DNA from: Neurospora tetraspora
Taxonomy: Eukaryota > Ascomycota > Sordariomycetes > Sordariales > Sordariaceae
DNA length: 64,000 bases
Assembly (NCBI RefSeq): GCF_033439725.1
Contig: NW_026944386.1
Location: 2,356,001-2,420,000 of the forward strand
Reading direction: 5' to 3'
Part shown: positions 1 to 8,855 of the stretch, piece by piece
Numbering within the stretch: the first letter of the stretch is position 1
Layout: each line of letters begins with the position of its first letter
The notes under the pieces: generated by a model
Told to the model about the DNA's origin: nothing
What the model saw: only the letters and a program-made list of their open reading frames with translations
Database searches by the model: none
Position numbers and translations under genes: made by a program

Positions 1-31
1 CCAGTCCTCCTCCTATCCCAAAACTTAACAG

Positions 32-2077
32 CATCGGACCCAACACCCTCCAACCGTTCACGAAGACAACCTCGGGCTCAATCTCATCACCAACCTACAC
101 AAACTCGAAACAGATCCCCATTTCCGTGGGAAAGTCTGCGTGTCCATCGCAGACTTGGGTATTGATTGGAAAGATCTTGCTAAACGAGCTCTACCATTGC
201 CGGATCATGATCAATTCGCGGTCCAACACGATCGGGACGATGACGGGTTTTCACGGCTATACCTTTCTCACTCGACAACAATGACTTCCATCAATTTCGA
301 TTTCGACCTCAACCCGCTCACAGATGACGAGGCCAAGCAATTCCTTCAGAACATTGTTGAATCTCCTCCTCAAAACACCATACCCTACTACGTCGGGTCT
401 TTTAAAACGTCTAGAACACCACTTGCTTCGCTCTTCACATCCGGCGCACTTTCGATACTCGGCGACCTCCCTGGAATCAATACCTTGTACATGCATATGG
501 GCGAGCGTGGCTCAGGGACCGCTTTCCACTGTGAGGATGCCCAATTGCGCTCCTATAACCTCAATATTTTTGGGTGGAAGCTCTGGATAATGATCGACCC
601 GAATGATACTACCAAATTTGAAAGGATGCTTGCGACCAAATGGGCGCTCCACAAATGCGACCAGTCTGTACGGCATCTGAATATCATGGTAAGTCCGAAG
701 AGGCTACTCGAAGAAGGAATCAAGTTCGATATTATTCGCGCTGGCCCCGGCGACCTGGTTATAACACGACCACGACAATATCACGCAGTTATCAATCAAA
801 CCCCGTCTCTTGCTATAGCAACCAATTTCACTTTGCCTAGTGAAGAGGCAATTCCACGTGGATGGATTGTTTGTCCAGAAGACGGGTTGTACAGTCTGTC
901 CCATGGCAACCTCAAAAAGCTTTCCCATGGGTCCCCCACCAAGAAACGGAAATCAAACTCCACCCTTCTACTACACAGCAAAAGGCAGAATTTTGGTCAG
1001 TCTCGAAATATTAGCAATGTTGTCGGTAATAACGATACTAAAGGGAGGGACTATGAAGAAAACGAAGAGCAGGACAAGGAGGAGGACGAGGAGCAGGACG
1101 AGGAGCAGGACGAGGAGCAGGATGAGGAGCAGGACGAGGAGCAGGACGAGGAGCAGGACGAGGAGCAGGACGAGGAGCAGAATGAGGAGCAGGACGAGGA
1201 GCAGAATGAGGAGCAGGACGAGGAGCAGGATGAGGAGCAGGACAAAGGGCAAGACAAGTACCAAGAGCATGGCAACAACGAGAATGGCAATCAGAATAGC
1301 GACAATGACACTGACGCCGCTATCAGTGTCGGTTGCGGTGATGCCCAAATCAAAGTTGACAGCAACACGAAGGATACTAATGCCGATACCGATATCGAAT
1401 CAGGTCGTCAACTCGCAAACCTAACGATAGACAAGGGTGCGATCTTGCGATTTATGTCAATCGTATACGCTTGGGACAGTGCGGACGATACATTGAAAAG
1501 CTCGTTCGCCTCGAAAAAGCCTACGGACGGGTTGTCAACTGCTAGGCACTACGATCATCTACGACGAAAAGCACAAAATCTCAGTATTTTGTACACCGTT
1601 TTGGGCATGTCAGCCAGTTTTCGGCTTTCCAAAGTCATAAAAGAAAATCAACATCGACATCGAATAAGCGGAAGTTGTATGTCAGCTGTGTTAGCAGGTC
1701 GTGGCATCGAAGACACTCCTGCAGCGCGGAAGGCATTCACGGCGGAAATATGTCAGGCTCGGAAGATCATGAGGATGGTAGAAGGATACGATGGGCTTCT
1801 CTGCTTTTTACCCCTTGGGTTTGGTAGTGGGTTCACATTAACAGCTTTGAAGAGGTTTTCGAACAAAGGCCTCGAGACCTTCCGTGCCACCATTGCTCGG
1901 TATAAAAGCCTAATGTTGTTAAGTGAGGTGGGCAATGAGTTTCTACTTTCTGTTTGGGGTGAAGGAGAGTTCAAGGAAAGATTGTTCCAAAGGAGACAGC
2001 TTGGCGAACTGCAAAACCTACCCTACGAAGACCTCATTAAGTTTCTGACACCCATTCAGCCCGAGGATGGTATATAA
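32..2077 (+). CDS. JmjC-domain protein (partial at 5' side), KDM4/KDM5-like 2-oxoglutarate dioxygenase fold
   Basis: JmjC enzymes use Fe(II) and 2-oxoglutarate to hydroxylate or demethylate proteins, often histone lysines. The frame is open from 29 to 2077, and an acceptor-like AG at 30-31 after a C/T-rich stretch suggests that earlier exons lie left of the window. The first in-frame Met is not an obvious start. The core is well preserved: an HCED motif (His near base 527, Glu two residues on) supplies two iron ligands, a following GWKLW supplies the 2-oxoglutarate Lys, and a GDLVITRPRQYHAVIN stretch near bases 755-800 supplies the third iron ligand. A long run of Glu-Gln-Asp-Glu repeats (about 1060-1250) splits the JmjC core from a C-terminal region of about 250 residues that I do not recognise. 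It may be cargo of the captain-bearing element; the substrate is unknown. Confidence 0.8.
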   Translation, partial: HRTQHPPTVHEDNLGLNLITNLHKLETDPHFRGKVCVSIADLGIDWKDLAKRALPLPDHDQFAVQHDRDDDGFSRLYLSHSTTMTSINFDFDLNPLTDDEAKQFLQNIVESPPQNTIPYYVGSFKTSRTPLASLFTSGALSILGDLPGINTLYMHMGERGSGTAFHCEDAQLRSYNLNIFGWKLWIMIDPNDTTKFERMLATKWALHKCDQSVRHLNIMVSPKRLLEEGIKFDIIRAGPGDLVITRPRQYHAVINQTPSLAIATNFTLPSEEAIPRGWIVCPEDGLYSLSHGNLKKLSHGSPTKKRKSNSTLLLHSKRQNFGQSRNISNVVGNNDTKGRDYEENEEQDKEEDEEQDEEQDEEQDEEQDEEQDEEQDEEQDEEQNEEQDEEQNEEQDEEQDEEQDKGQDKYQEHGNNENGNQNSDNDTDAAISVGCGDAQIKVDSNTKDTNADTDIESGRQLANLTIDKGAILRFMSIVYAWDSADDTLKSSFASKKPTDGLSTARHYDHLRRKAQNLSILYTVLGMSASFRLSKVIKENQHRHRISGSCMSAVLAGRGIEDTPAARKAFTAEICQARKIMRMVEGYDGLLCFLPLGFGSGFTLTALKRFSNKGLETFRATIARYKSLMLLSEVGNEFLLSVWGEGEFKERLFQRRQLGELQNLPYEDLIKFLTPIQPEDGI
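1068..1250 (+). repeat. Coding minisatellite: 12-bp GAGGAGCAGGAC-type units
   Basis: About fifteen tandem 12-bp units encode the repeating Glu-Gln-Asp-Glu tract in the JmjC protein. Some units carry an Asn in place of Asp. Near-perfect repetition implies recent expansion or contraction, so the length is likely to vary between strains. Confidence 0.9.
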
Positions 2078-2447
2078 GGTAGTCTTATAAGGCTGGACAT
2101 TACGTTCAAAATAAGCAGTATCAACCGCGGCTGTATTATTATTTTTTCTGCTAGTTTTTGTTCTTAATCAAGTCCGCTGTAGTACAGATAGTGGGACTCG
2201 GATCCCGAACACGTAAATCAACCCTGCAAATCTTGTACGATAGGTGCCATAAACACCATCGTGAACGCAATTGATCTGTAGAATCGCGTAATGAAAAGAT
2301 GCTAAGGATGTGCTTGGTTGTGGTCGCCTTCTAGTAGAATAAAATCCAACTCCGACAACTCGGACGTTCGCTTCGGAAGCCGATAGTCCGTTTATTGAAG
2401 TGTCGGGTGCTCCATAAGGTGTTGAATATTCCCCTTCTAACTCGTTT
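2078..2447. other. Gene-free spacer after the JmjC gene
   Basis: This holds the 3' flank of the JmjC gene. I see no ORF with gene-like features, and composition is intermediate. It ends where the first telomere-palindrome repeat begins. Confidence 0.6.
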
Positions 2448-2669
2448 CATACGTAGGCACAAGAGAAAAGTTGGGACAGGTTCCTGTTCCGGGCTGAAAA
2501 ATGGCGTTTGCTCGTTCTTTTCTCGCATCTCTTTAATCAATCAATCCTTCGAGAGGTGCGGAAATGTAGCAGATAGTGATTGTGGGGAGCTATGTTTCTA
2601 AATATGGCGGTCAGAACCCTAACCCTAGAGCTGTCTGAGACAGCTCTAGGGTTAGGGTTCCTTAACCGC
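2448..2669 (+). repeat. Left boundary repeat of the AT-rich island, with telomere-type palindrome
   Basis: This 222-bp sequence recurs in inverted orientation at 15304-15527, with mainly transition differences. It contains a perfect palindrome at 2614-2660 (23-bp arms around one centre base). The palindrome has CTAACCCTAG at one side and the complementary CTAGGGTTAG at the other, that is, telomere-type TTAGGG units. The palindrome sits at the inner end of the repeat, facing the island. A 34-bp fragment of the outer part recurs at 24361-24394. The family is unknown; it could be a terminal inverted repeat or a dispersed palindromic element. Confidence 0.85.
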
Positions 2670-3005
2670 TTGGTCAGTGTGGGTAGTCTGCTATCACTGT
2701 GGCACGTGACTAAAACTAATGTCTCGCTGAAAATCAGTGAGGGTGGCAGGCAACGCCCCAAAGTAGTTTAACTTAGTTGTAATGATTTTCTAATATTAAA
2801 GGAAATATTTATACACTATATAAACTTTTTTATATTATAAATAATTTATAAGTTTGGTTGCATGTAAGTAAGAAATTCGACTATATTCGTATAATATGAG
2901 TTTTCCGGTAGTTTTTATCGTTAGCCTTTAGCCAGCTAAGTATAGTTTACCACAAAAACAAAGAAATGATTTTCCAAACTAGTATTCTACACCTTCTTTC
3001 TCCTA

Positions 3006-3857
3006 CTATTTCCGAGCCTTCCTTATCAACCTTTCAGACCTCCGAGGTATCACTACTGCTTCATCGAAGGTATCCTTCTTAAGGGTATCCCTCTTCCGTT
3101 TGCAAGAGACTTTGTTTGGGACTTTAGGACTCTTCAGCCCTTCAGCATCATTTAGACTCTCTTCAAGAAGAGAAATAAAGTCTGAAGAGGTAAGGCGGAT
3201 AGGCGGGGGGTTAGATGAACTGGTAGGGGGAGTAGGGGACGGGGACCGGATCAAAGGTAGCATGGGATTAACCGGAGCCGAAAAGTCGGGTCCCAAAAAG
3301 TTGGGCGTGGAGAAGTCGGGCGTGAAGGAATCCGAGCTGGCTCCATCAGAATCTGGAGTCATAATCGAACTAACTGTGTCGTCCAAATCCGGGAGCGCTT
3401 CTGGCAAATCCACCATGGCCGTAGGGTATATGCGGCGTGGTTGAGGATATTCCAGAGTAGGATAAGGTGTAGGGGATCGCCTCTCCACAATCCCGTGTCC
3501 GTGGCGTATTTTGTATGCCATGCTAGATACGCGGAGGTTAACGCTGTGATATGCTGAAGCCATGACCGAGAAGTGCGGGTGAGGTTTGTTGATGGGATAA
3601 ATGTTGCCAGGCAATTTATGGGATTCCACACAGACAACAATGTGCCAAGTGCTCCCTGGCATACCCCAGATGGGGGTTCCTTGTTTGTTTTCGTCGTCTT
3701 CGTCTTTCATGAGACGCCAATCTCTAATATCACCATTATCATCGGTCTGGCCGGAATATATGTCGGTTGGATGTAGCGGTTCGACGAGTTTAAGAGTAGC
3801 ATAAACTCCCTTTAGCGGTCTGTTGGTAGAGTCTCGGACTTGGCAAGTGATAGACAT
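3006..3857 (-). CDS. Transthyretin/HIUase-like domain protein with Pro/Ser-rich basic C-terminus
   Basis: The 283-aa protein opens with SITCQVRDSTNRPLKGVYATL, followed by a GQTDDNGDIRDW stretch and later AYHSVNLRVSSMAY, matching in order the three conserved blocks of transthyretin-related 5-hydroxyisourate hydrolases (residues 1-115). True HIUases have His in the first block (ITCHVLD) and Arg in the second. Here these are Gln and a non-Arg, while the third-block His is kept, so hydrolase activity is unlikely. Residues 120-240 are Pro/Ser-rich and disordered-looking. The end is Arg/Lys-rich (KRKRD, RRSERLIRKARK), suggesting a nuclear signal or nucleic-acid contact. The start is an ATG at 3857 with a TATA-like tract about 90 bp upstream. 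It has a shorter paralogue at 8856-9251. Confidence 0.7.
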   Translation of the reverse strand: MSITCQVRDSTNRPLKGVYATLKLVEPLHPTDIYSGQTDDNGDIRDWRLMKDEDDENKQGTPIWGMPGSTWHIVVCVESHKLPGNIYPINKPHPHFSVMASAYHSVNLRVSSMAYKIRHGHGIVERRSPTPYPTLEYPQPRRIYPTAMVDLPEALPDLDDTVSSIMTPDSDGASSDSFTPDFSTPNFLGPDFSAPVNPMLPLIRSPSPTPPTSSSNPPPIRLTSSDFISLLEESLNDAEGLKSPKVPNKVSCKRKRDTLKKDTFDEAVVIPRRSERLIRKARK

Positions 3858-3944
3858 GTTGAAGAATAAAGAAGTGGTCGTAGAAGGAATAAAAAGACCG
3901 GATAGCTTGAGTAGTTGAAGGTGGATAATAGAGGATGGTTACGG

Positions 3945-3954
3945 GTATATATAC
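3945..3954 (-). promoter_or_regulatory. TATA-like element of the first transthyretin-like gene
   Basis: GTATATATAC lies about 90 bp upstream of the ATG at 3857. The paralogue at 9251 has a similar tract at the same distance. Confidence 0.4.
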
Positions 3955-4136
3955 GTATATGGTTGCTGATAGGAGGTGGTATTCTATCTTTGGATTATCA
4001 GTTGGCTATCCCCTATTTTCGCCACCTATGGAATATATCACCTTTTAAAGTCTAGTTTCCTTTTCGCTACATTCGAAATTTGCAATTCAATTCTGCCATG
4101 ACCATCATTCGATCCTTTTGTTACCGCGCTAAGAAT

Positions 4137-4487
4137 TCAAGCGTCTTCTTGTTTTAGTCCGATTTTTATCTCTTCTGAATCGTCAGCAGAGATACGACCA
4201 GACGGTGGATTCGTGGTTACTATAGTTTGATATTGTCGGAATGCGCCAATAATTGTCGTTGCGATATTTGTAACCATTTCGTCACGCTGTTTTAATTCCC
4301 GTGCAAGATTCCGGCGTGGTAGTAAATAAGACGACTCTAACTGATTCAGCTGGTGTAATAACCTTTGATTTTGAAGTTTAAGTTTTTGATTTTCTTGTTC
4401 TAGTAAATGTGTATAAATTATTTCATCTTTTTTCTTACGATTTATGTTTGTCTTTGGTAATGATGGGAGGCGTTTATTTAGACTCAT
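4137..4487 (-). CDS. Small coiled-coil protein, downstream member of an 11-nt-spaced pair
   Basis: This 116-aa protein starts at the ATG at 4487. Its N-terminus is basic (NRKKKDE), residues 25-50 form a strong heptad-like stretch (LLEQENQKLKLQNQRLLHQL), and the C-terminus is acidic. I do not recognise the family. Its start lies only 11 nt after the stop of the upstream gene (4499-4926) on the same strand. No splice phase that I tested joins the two frames, so they look like separate frames on one transcript, or a gene with an extremely compact promoter. The shared coiled-coil character suggests the two products may interact (inference). Confidence 0.6.
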   Translation of the reverse strand: MSLNKRLPSLPKTNINRKKKDEIIYTHLLEQENQKLKLQNQRLLHQLNQLESSYLLPRRNLARELKQRDEMVTNIATTIIGAFRQYQTIVTTNPPSGRISADDSEEIKIGLKQEDA

Positions 4488-4498
4488 CGTCTATTAAT

Positions 4499-4926
4499 TT
4501 ACGCTGTTTTTTTTAAAAGCTCTGTAACGTTGACAGAAAGGCTCTCCAATCTAGAAGCTACGGTATTTATGGATTCCAATGCCGTTTCGGATATCTTAGA
4601 GATTCTCATTATGTCGTTTTTAAGAACCTCCAACCGTTTATCTCTTTCCTGATCCCTATTCATTCTGTCCAAAAGACGTTCGATTCTTGCGCTTCTAATT
4701 AATTCTAATGTTAAAATCTGAAGTTGGGCATCTTGGTCATGTCTATGTTTGTTAATTGAGTAAAGATAATATAATATAGTAGGAAGAAATACCTTTTGCA
4801 ATGTGGACACGCCGAATCAGTTGGATCAAACAGTGTTGGCAACCGCGTTGATTGTGGTGGTGGAGGAAATAAGAAAGCTTCAGGATTTAAATCCTCGAAC
4901 ATTTGTAGATCTACAGGGTTATCCAT
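4499..4926 (-). CDS. Two-exon coiled-coil protein with a CPHC motif
   Basis: The model joins exon 1 (4926-4793) and exon 2 (4742-4499) across a 50-nt intron with a GTATTT donor and an ATTAAC branch before CATAG. Frames match exactly and give 125 aa. The N-terminus is acidic and then proline-rich (FPPPPQSTRLP), followed by CPHCKRHDQDAQLQILTLEL, where the intron falls inside the Arg codon, and a long coiled coil with many Leu/Ile and charged residues. The single CX2C could bind metal only as a dimer or with a partner. The family is unknown. It shares a divergent promoter region with the secreted-protein gene at 5101 and is followed after 11 nt by the gene at 4137-4487. Confidence 0.65.
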
Positions 4927-5025
4927 AGTGCTAGTGTTCGTATGGAGAGAAGATAGAATGGGCCAATATAATGAGTAAAACATAAAGTTTAAATCTAAAA
5001 ACCAGCTTCTATCGTCAAAGACGAC

Positions 5026-5033
5026 TATATATA
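5026..5033. promoter_or_regulatory. Symmetric TATA box in a divergent promoter
   Basis: TATATATA lies 68 bp before the ATG at 5101 and about 100 bp before the ATG at 4926 on the other strand. Being self-complementary it could serve either gene. A C/T-rich leader follows on the plus side. Confidence 0.45.
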
Positions 5034-5100
5034 CCCCTTCTCTCTTTTGATTTATGCTGTATACTTGGTTTCTTCTTCAACCCCTCTCATTACAATTACT

Positions 5101-6092
5101 ATGTTCTATCCAATCAATATGCTGTGGCAATTTCTCTTCTTTTACGTCGCTGTTGGCGCTTCTATAAATAGCCTTTGTATTGTAGATCCTCCATTACAAT
5201 TAACCCCTGGATTCCCTATTCGTGCTATGTAAATTCAACGCAAAAGCTCCTAGTAAAGTATTTAGCTAACTTTTGAAAGTGGAAATGCAAAGTCGCTATG
5301 CGACGCTACTATAATTACTGCCGACGTCGAATACGTAATCCCTTTCGAATATCCCAATTGCCCGCAACTATCAGTATTTGAATTCATTGTACCAACTCTT
5401 CCAAGTGGCGATGCGCTTGTCTTTTGGTATTTCTCTCAAGTTTTCGATCCCTTTAACATAAACTAACCTAAGTTAGGCAATGTGGCGCATCTATTGAAAA
5501 CTGTCATCTAGCTGAGGTTACAACTGGTGACGCTATGAAAACCATACCCGTTCAAAATGGGACTGTTCGCTGTCTTAATGTTTTATCGGATACCATAGAG
5601 TCATCTACATTAGGTACTACCCGTAGCTCCCTAGGTTTATCTTCTAAAACATCTACGATAGATAACCTGGGATCAAGCCAACCGACGACTGTTTCGTCAG
5701 TATCCACTTTGTGTAAAACAAGCATAACCTCAACTATTACAACAATTCCCTCTCCACCGAACGACTCTGTCTCATTAAACAATACTAAACTTCCGGTTAC
5801 AACACTCGTCTCCCACCTCTGGAATAGCTCGTTTACGTTAATCCCATCTAGAACTCACGCAATCTCAGCTCTTATGTCAACATCCGATTGTTACCCCTCT
5901 TTACCAAGTACTATAGAGATTTCGAGTACAGCGCTCGCATCACACCTGTGGCAAACCTCCTTATCTTTATCCAATGAACCATCAAGCATGCCAACAGTCT
6001 CATCACAACCAGTTTTTGCAAGGGCGGTAAAAAATCTTCCGCATGCTGGAGTGATCATTGGTGCTGCGTTCGCAGAATTACTAGCCGCTTAG
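5101..6092 (+). CDS. Three-exon secreted Ser/Thr-rich protein with a hydrophobic tail
   Basis: Exons 5101-5228, 5280-5426 and 5477-6092 join in frame across 51- and 50-nt introns (GTAAAT...CTAAC...AAG and GTATTT...ACTAAC...TAG), giving 296 aa. The product has a signal peptide (MLWQFLFFYVAVGASINS), then a Cys-containing domain read across both introns (LCDATIITADVEYVIPF ... ALVFWQCGASIENC), a long Ser/Thr/Pro linker suited to O-glycosylation, and a C-terminal hydrophobic stretch (AGVIIGAAFAELLAA) that could be a GPI-addition signal. This layout is common in fungal cell-wall or surface proteins, though I cannot name the family. The start is the first in-frame ATG, 68 bp after a TATA box. The 3' end and 3' flank are duplicated at 15672 and 24635. 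Confidence 0.75.
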
Positions 6093-6413
6093 TTCAAGTG
6101 TCCCGAGGGAACGGAACGCTAATTTAGTTTGGTGCACCCCAGAGAAAGTGGGTCTGTTGTAGAATAATTGGATAGTATACGGTTGGAAGAAACATAGCAT
6201 CTCAAAGCGATAGCCTAGTTATACAAGGATGACTTGACGATACTGTATATCTCACGGTGTTATATGTATTAGATATCACCAACAGGTGAAAATTTTCTTG
6301 AATCTAGAACGGATACCTTGGATGTTTAGAAGTCTATAACTCAATAGTGTGTATCACTTCTAGTTCTAGTTCTTTTGAGAAGGGCGAAGGTAGCAACCTA
6401 TAGGAAGATTCTT
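6019..6413 (+). repeat. Source copy of the secreted-protein gene tail repeat
   Basis: The last about 25 codons and about 320 bp of 3' flank match 15672-16034 and 24635-25031. The island copy differs from the other two mainly by transitions, many of them C-to-T in CpA or the complement, which is typical of mild RIP. The match stops at an A/T-rich breakpoint near 6413. Confidence 0.85.
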
Positions 6414-6627
6414 TTAATTTAATATTATTACGATAGGGTGTAGTTAAATGTATCTACGTACTATTTTGGGCGCTTAAAATAAACCAAACATTTGTCTTGG
6501 AAACATTGACTCAATATTGGTCCATGTGAAAATAGAATTTAGACGCTGGCGCTTAGGACGATTCGTGCTTAGTCCAATAACAAATAAAGAGATGGATAGG
6601 GTCAAGCGTTTAAGAAAACAGGTGGCC
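6414..6627. other. AT-rich intergenic spacer
   Basis: I see no gene or repeat here. It ends in the TATA box of the gene at 6694. Confidence 0.5.
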
Positions 6628-6635
6628 TATAAATA
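6628..6635 (+). promoter_or_regulatory. TATA box of the gene at 6694
   Basis: TATAAATA lies 58 bp upstream of the ATG at 6694, a normal fungal spacing. Confidence 0.5.
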
Positions 6636-6693
6636 TCAGTAGGATAGATGAAGAAAGACAATAAGGATCGTAGTAATTATTTGTCTTTACAAT

Positions 6694-7102
6694 ATGACGT
6701 CCCAAGCACCTCTTTCCGAACAATTACTCGTTGTAGAAATCGAAAGGAGGGTCGCGGTCGAAGCGTACTGTCAATTATTACAAACTCAATTACGTATGCT
6801 CTCTACCGAAGTCGCAGAGGCAAGAGCACAAATCCTAGCATTGCAACATTTGGTAAGAATCTTGAAATCCAGTTTAGAATATCAGCTAATTGAACAAGAT
6901 ACCATACAATGGGCCAATATCAACAGAATGTCCACCACCACAATATACGTACATCGAAGAGCTCGCTTTATCAGCTCAAGAGTGCCAAGCAAACCTTGAT
7001 AATCCGAACGAAGAAAACTCTTCAAGATTTGTTTACGATCCGTTGGTGGAGGAATTTCAACCGCTTGAAGACGAACATAAGGATAGGCAACAAACACACT
7101 AA
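6694..7102 (+). CDS. Two-exon coiled-coil protein with an acidic C-terminal half
   Basis: Exon 1 (6694-6852) and exon 2 (6899-7102) join in phase 0 across a 46-nt intron (GTAAGA donor, AGCTAAT branch, CAAG acceptor), giving 120 aa. The first half is a helical coiled coil (LVVEIERRVAVEAY, LSTEVAEARAQILALQHL). After the splice it continues as IPYNGPISTECPPPQYTYIEEL and an acidic, Asn/Glu-rich tail ending EDEHKDRQQTH. An upstream out-of-frame ATG at 6648 lies only 13 bp after the TATA box, so it is probably before the transcription start. I do not recognise the family. It is the third short coiled-coil gene in this 3-kb stretch. Confidence 0.65.
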
Positions 7103-7279
7103 ATGCATTTTCAAGGATTTTAAAGCTAGCTAAGAATACGACCTACCAATAAGCTAAATAATAAGGAGAATTTTGGTAATATATAAAGAGATGTGACGTA
7201 ACGAACGCCGAAAACCATTGTAGAAGAGATCGAACAAATCTCTACATCTTTTCTATAAAACTTCAAATAATAAATTGCC

Positions 7280-7534
7280 TTGCCAAATTACCCTGCTAAT
7301 TCTTTCTCGTCCTTTGGTCCGCATACGACCTTCTATTTTCTATTGGTGCCCCCTGGAGTGCAAATTCAAATTCGGCCCTTCGTGGCTCTTATACCATTAA
7401 GGAATTCAATATCCAGATCTGGCTTTGAGATTATTTGGAATGGAAACATCTGTACCTTTTCCAATAATCCAAATTGTTGGAAGAACGGGACGGAAACAAT
7501 TACGATTAAGGATAAAAAACTAAGATTAGGGTAG
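7280..7534 (+). CDS. Possible small gene or remnant with paired cysteines (no ATG found)
   Basis: An 84-codon open frame holds a protein-like stretch IIWNGNICTFSNNPNCWKNG near its end. The frame has no ATG: it opens with TTG, and no upstream exon with convincing splice sites was found. TATA-like tracts occur at about 7178 and 7252. It may be a gene that has lost its start, an exon of an unrecognised gene, or chance. Confidence 0.25.
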   Translation: MPNYPANSFSSFGPHTTFYFLLVPPGVQIQIRPFVALIPLRNSISRSGFEIIWNGNICTFSNNPNCWKNGTETITIKDKKLRLG

Positions 7535-7734
7535 AACTTAGACTAGTTATGATGTTAGTTTTGTATTTATTGAAATTTATTTGTGGTGTTTAGGAACTGG
7601 ATAATTGGTAACAGTTTTGTTAAAATCAGAAATGAGGATATAGTTATCTCAAGATATTTAACATTTCAGTACTCTCAATATGATTCAAAATTGTCACGGA
7701 TTGCACCCAGATTGTCTGCCACCGCCGTTACAAA

Positions 7735-8280
7735 ATGAAGTATACCTATACGTCGTACAACCTTATGGTAATCGAATCGAACAATATTCCAATGCAATGG
7801 AATATTATGGCAGCAATCTCTACCTGGCTATTCCTTGCAGGATTTATATTTTTACCAGGTACATTTACTTCTCTACAAAGTATTCAATCTCAAACTCGTA
7901 CAGGAAACATAGTTAAGTCTTTTACTGCGAGCAATATTGTACTCCTTGTATTTTCAATAATATTTTGCGTAATTGCAGCGAGTATAATAGGAGCCTTATG
8001 GCTCCGGTACCATTATAATTATATTTGGCTATTACATCGCTTATTGTAGTAAGTACTTAACTTGACATCTATTTCTTCTATAGCTAATTTTGTAAGTCCT
8101 TTAGTATTGAATTCCTTAAGCGGATTAGCTACTATCCTAATTGGAGTCTATATTTCACATAATGGACACTGGTCTAAGACGGCGATATACACAATTAGCT
8201 TAGTATCTTCAACTCTGGTTTCTACGATCTTAATATCTATTATATATGAGTTCTGGTTTCTTAGAAGGATTTCCCACTAA
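7735..8280 (+). CDS. Two-exon four-helix membrane protein
   Basis: Exon 1 (7735-8048) and exon 2 (8097-8280) join in frame across a 48-nt intron with a GTAAGT donor and an AAG acceptor, giving 165 aa. Hydrophobic segments are near residues 24-43 (MAAISTWLFLAGFIFLPGTF), 62-85, 105-122 and 135-155. The stretch WLLHRLLYPLVLNSLSGL reads smoothly through the splice, which supports the model. The pattern AGFIFLPGTFTSL followed by GHWSKTAIYTI resembles a family of fungal integral membrane proteins of unknown function that I recall from ascomycete genomes; this is recollection, not a search. The start could also be the in-frame ATG at 7792. An overlapping ATG at 7680 opens another frame. Confidence 0.65.
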
Positions 8281-8855
8281 ATTACACCAGCTCGTTCTAT
8301 TTAAGAGCGAAACAAAGCTTCTTTTTAGGGTTATATGCCAAAATATAACTTGATGGTAGGTAGAATATTAGAAAGATGTAGACAGGCAGTTTTCAAATAA
8401 AATACTATTAATAATACATTGTTATTATTAACTCCCTTGACATACTATAGTAGTTCTCTTTCCTTCTTGCTCTTCCTTCCGCTCCATACAAAAGAAAGAC
8501 GATCTAGCTCAGTATATGAAAAGTCGTAGACCTGAAGATAATTGAATTTCAAATGCTCTACGACTTATAGTTTGTTATTCCTCCTCGTTGTTGTCACGGG
8601 ACTAGCCCGTGCCTTGTCGCGATGTGCTGTCGCGGTTGGCACATGTGATTCAGCACTTGTCATGAGCGCGCATTTCGCACGCACATGACAGGCACGTGCA
8701 ACTGCACGTGATACCAGCCTGGCCATCTCGCACTCTCTCTTGCTCTCTTCATACAACCACTTATATCCTACATAACCCCTAACGTCGTTGTCGCCCGTGA
8801 TAGTTATCAATTTCTGGTTTACCTCCTAAATTGTGTTAGCGTTACATTGATTTAT
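8281..8855. other. Spacer with a hairpin and a GC-rich insertion
   Basis: A 10-bp inverted repeat (AAGTCGTAGA at about 8520 and its complement at about 8556, 26-bp loop) lies after a C/T-rich tract. From about 8590 to 8760 composition turns GC-rich, with repeated CACGTG/GCACGTGCAA motifs, unlike the surrounding island. A 9-bp GCGCGCAGG-type and CACGTG-rich patch of similar flavour occurs at about 29090-29150. I regard the patch as an inserted short repeat, not a gene. Confidence 0.5.

Noticed and set aside
971-1348. Leu/Ile-rich minus-strand frame that looks like a membrane protein
   Set aside because: It is the antisense of the GAGGAGCAGGAC minisatellite in the JmjC gene.
8565-8810. 81-codon minus-strand frame
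   Set aside because: It is mostly the GC-rich inserted patch and has no protein-like character outside it.
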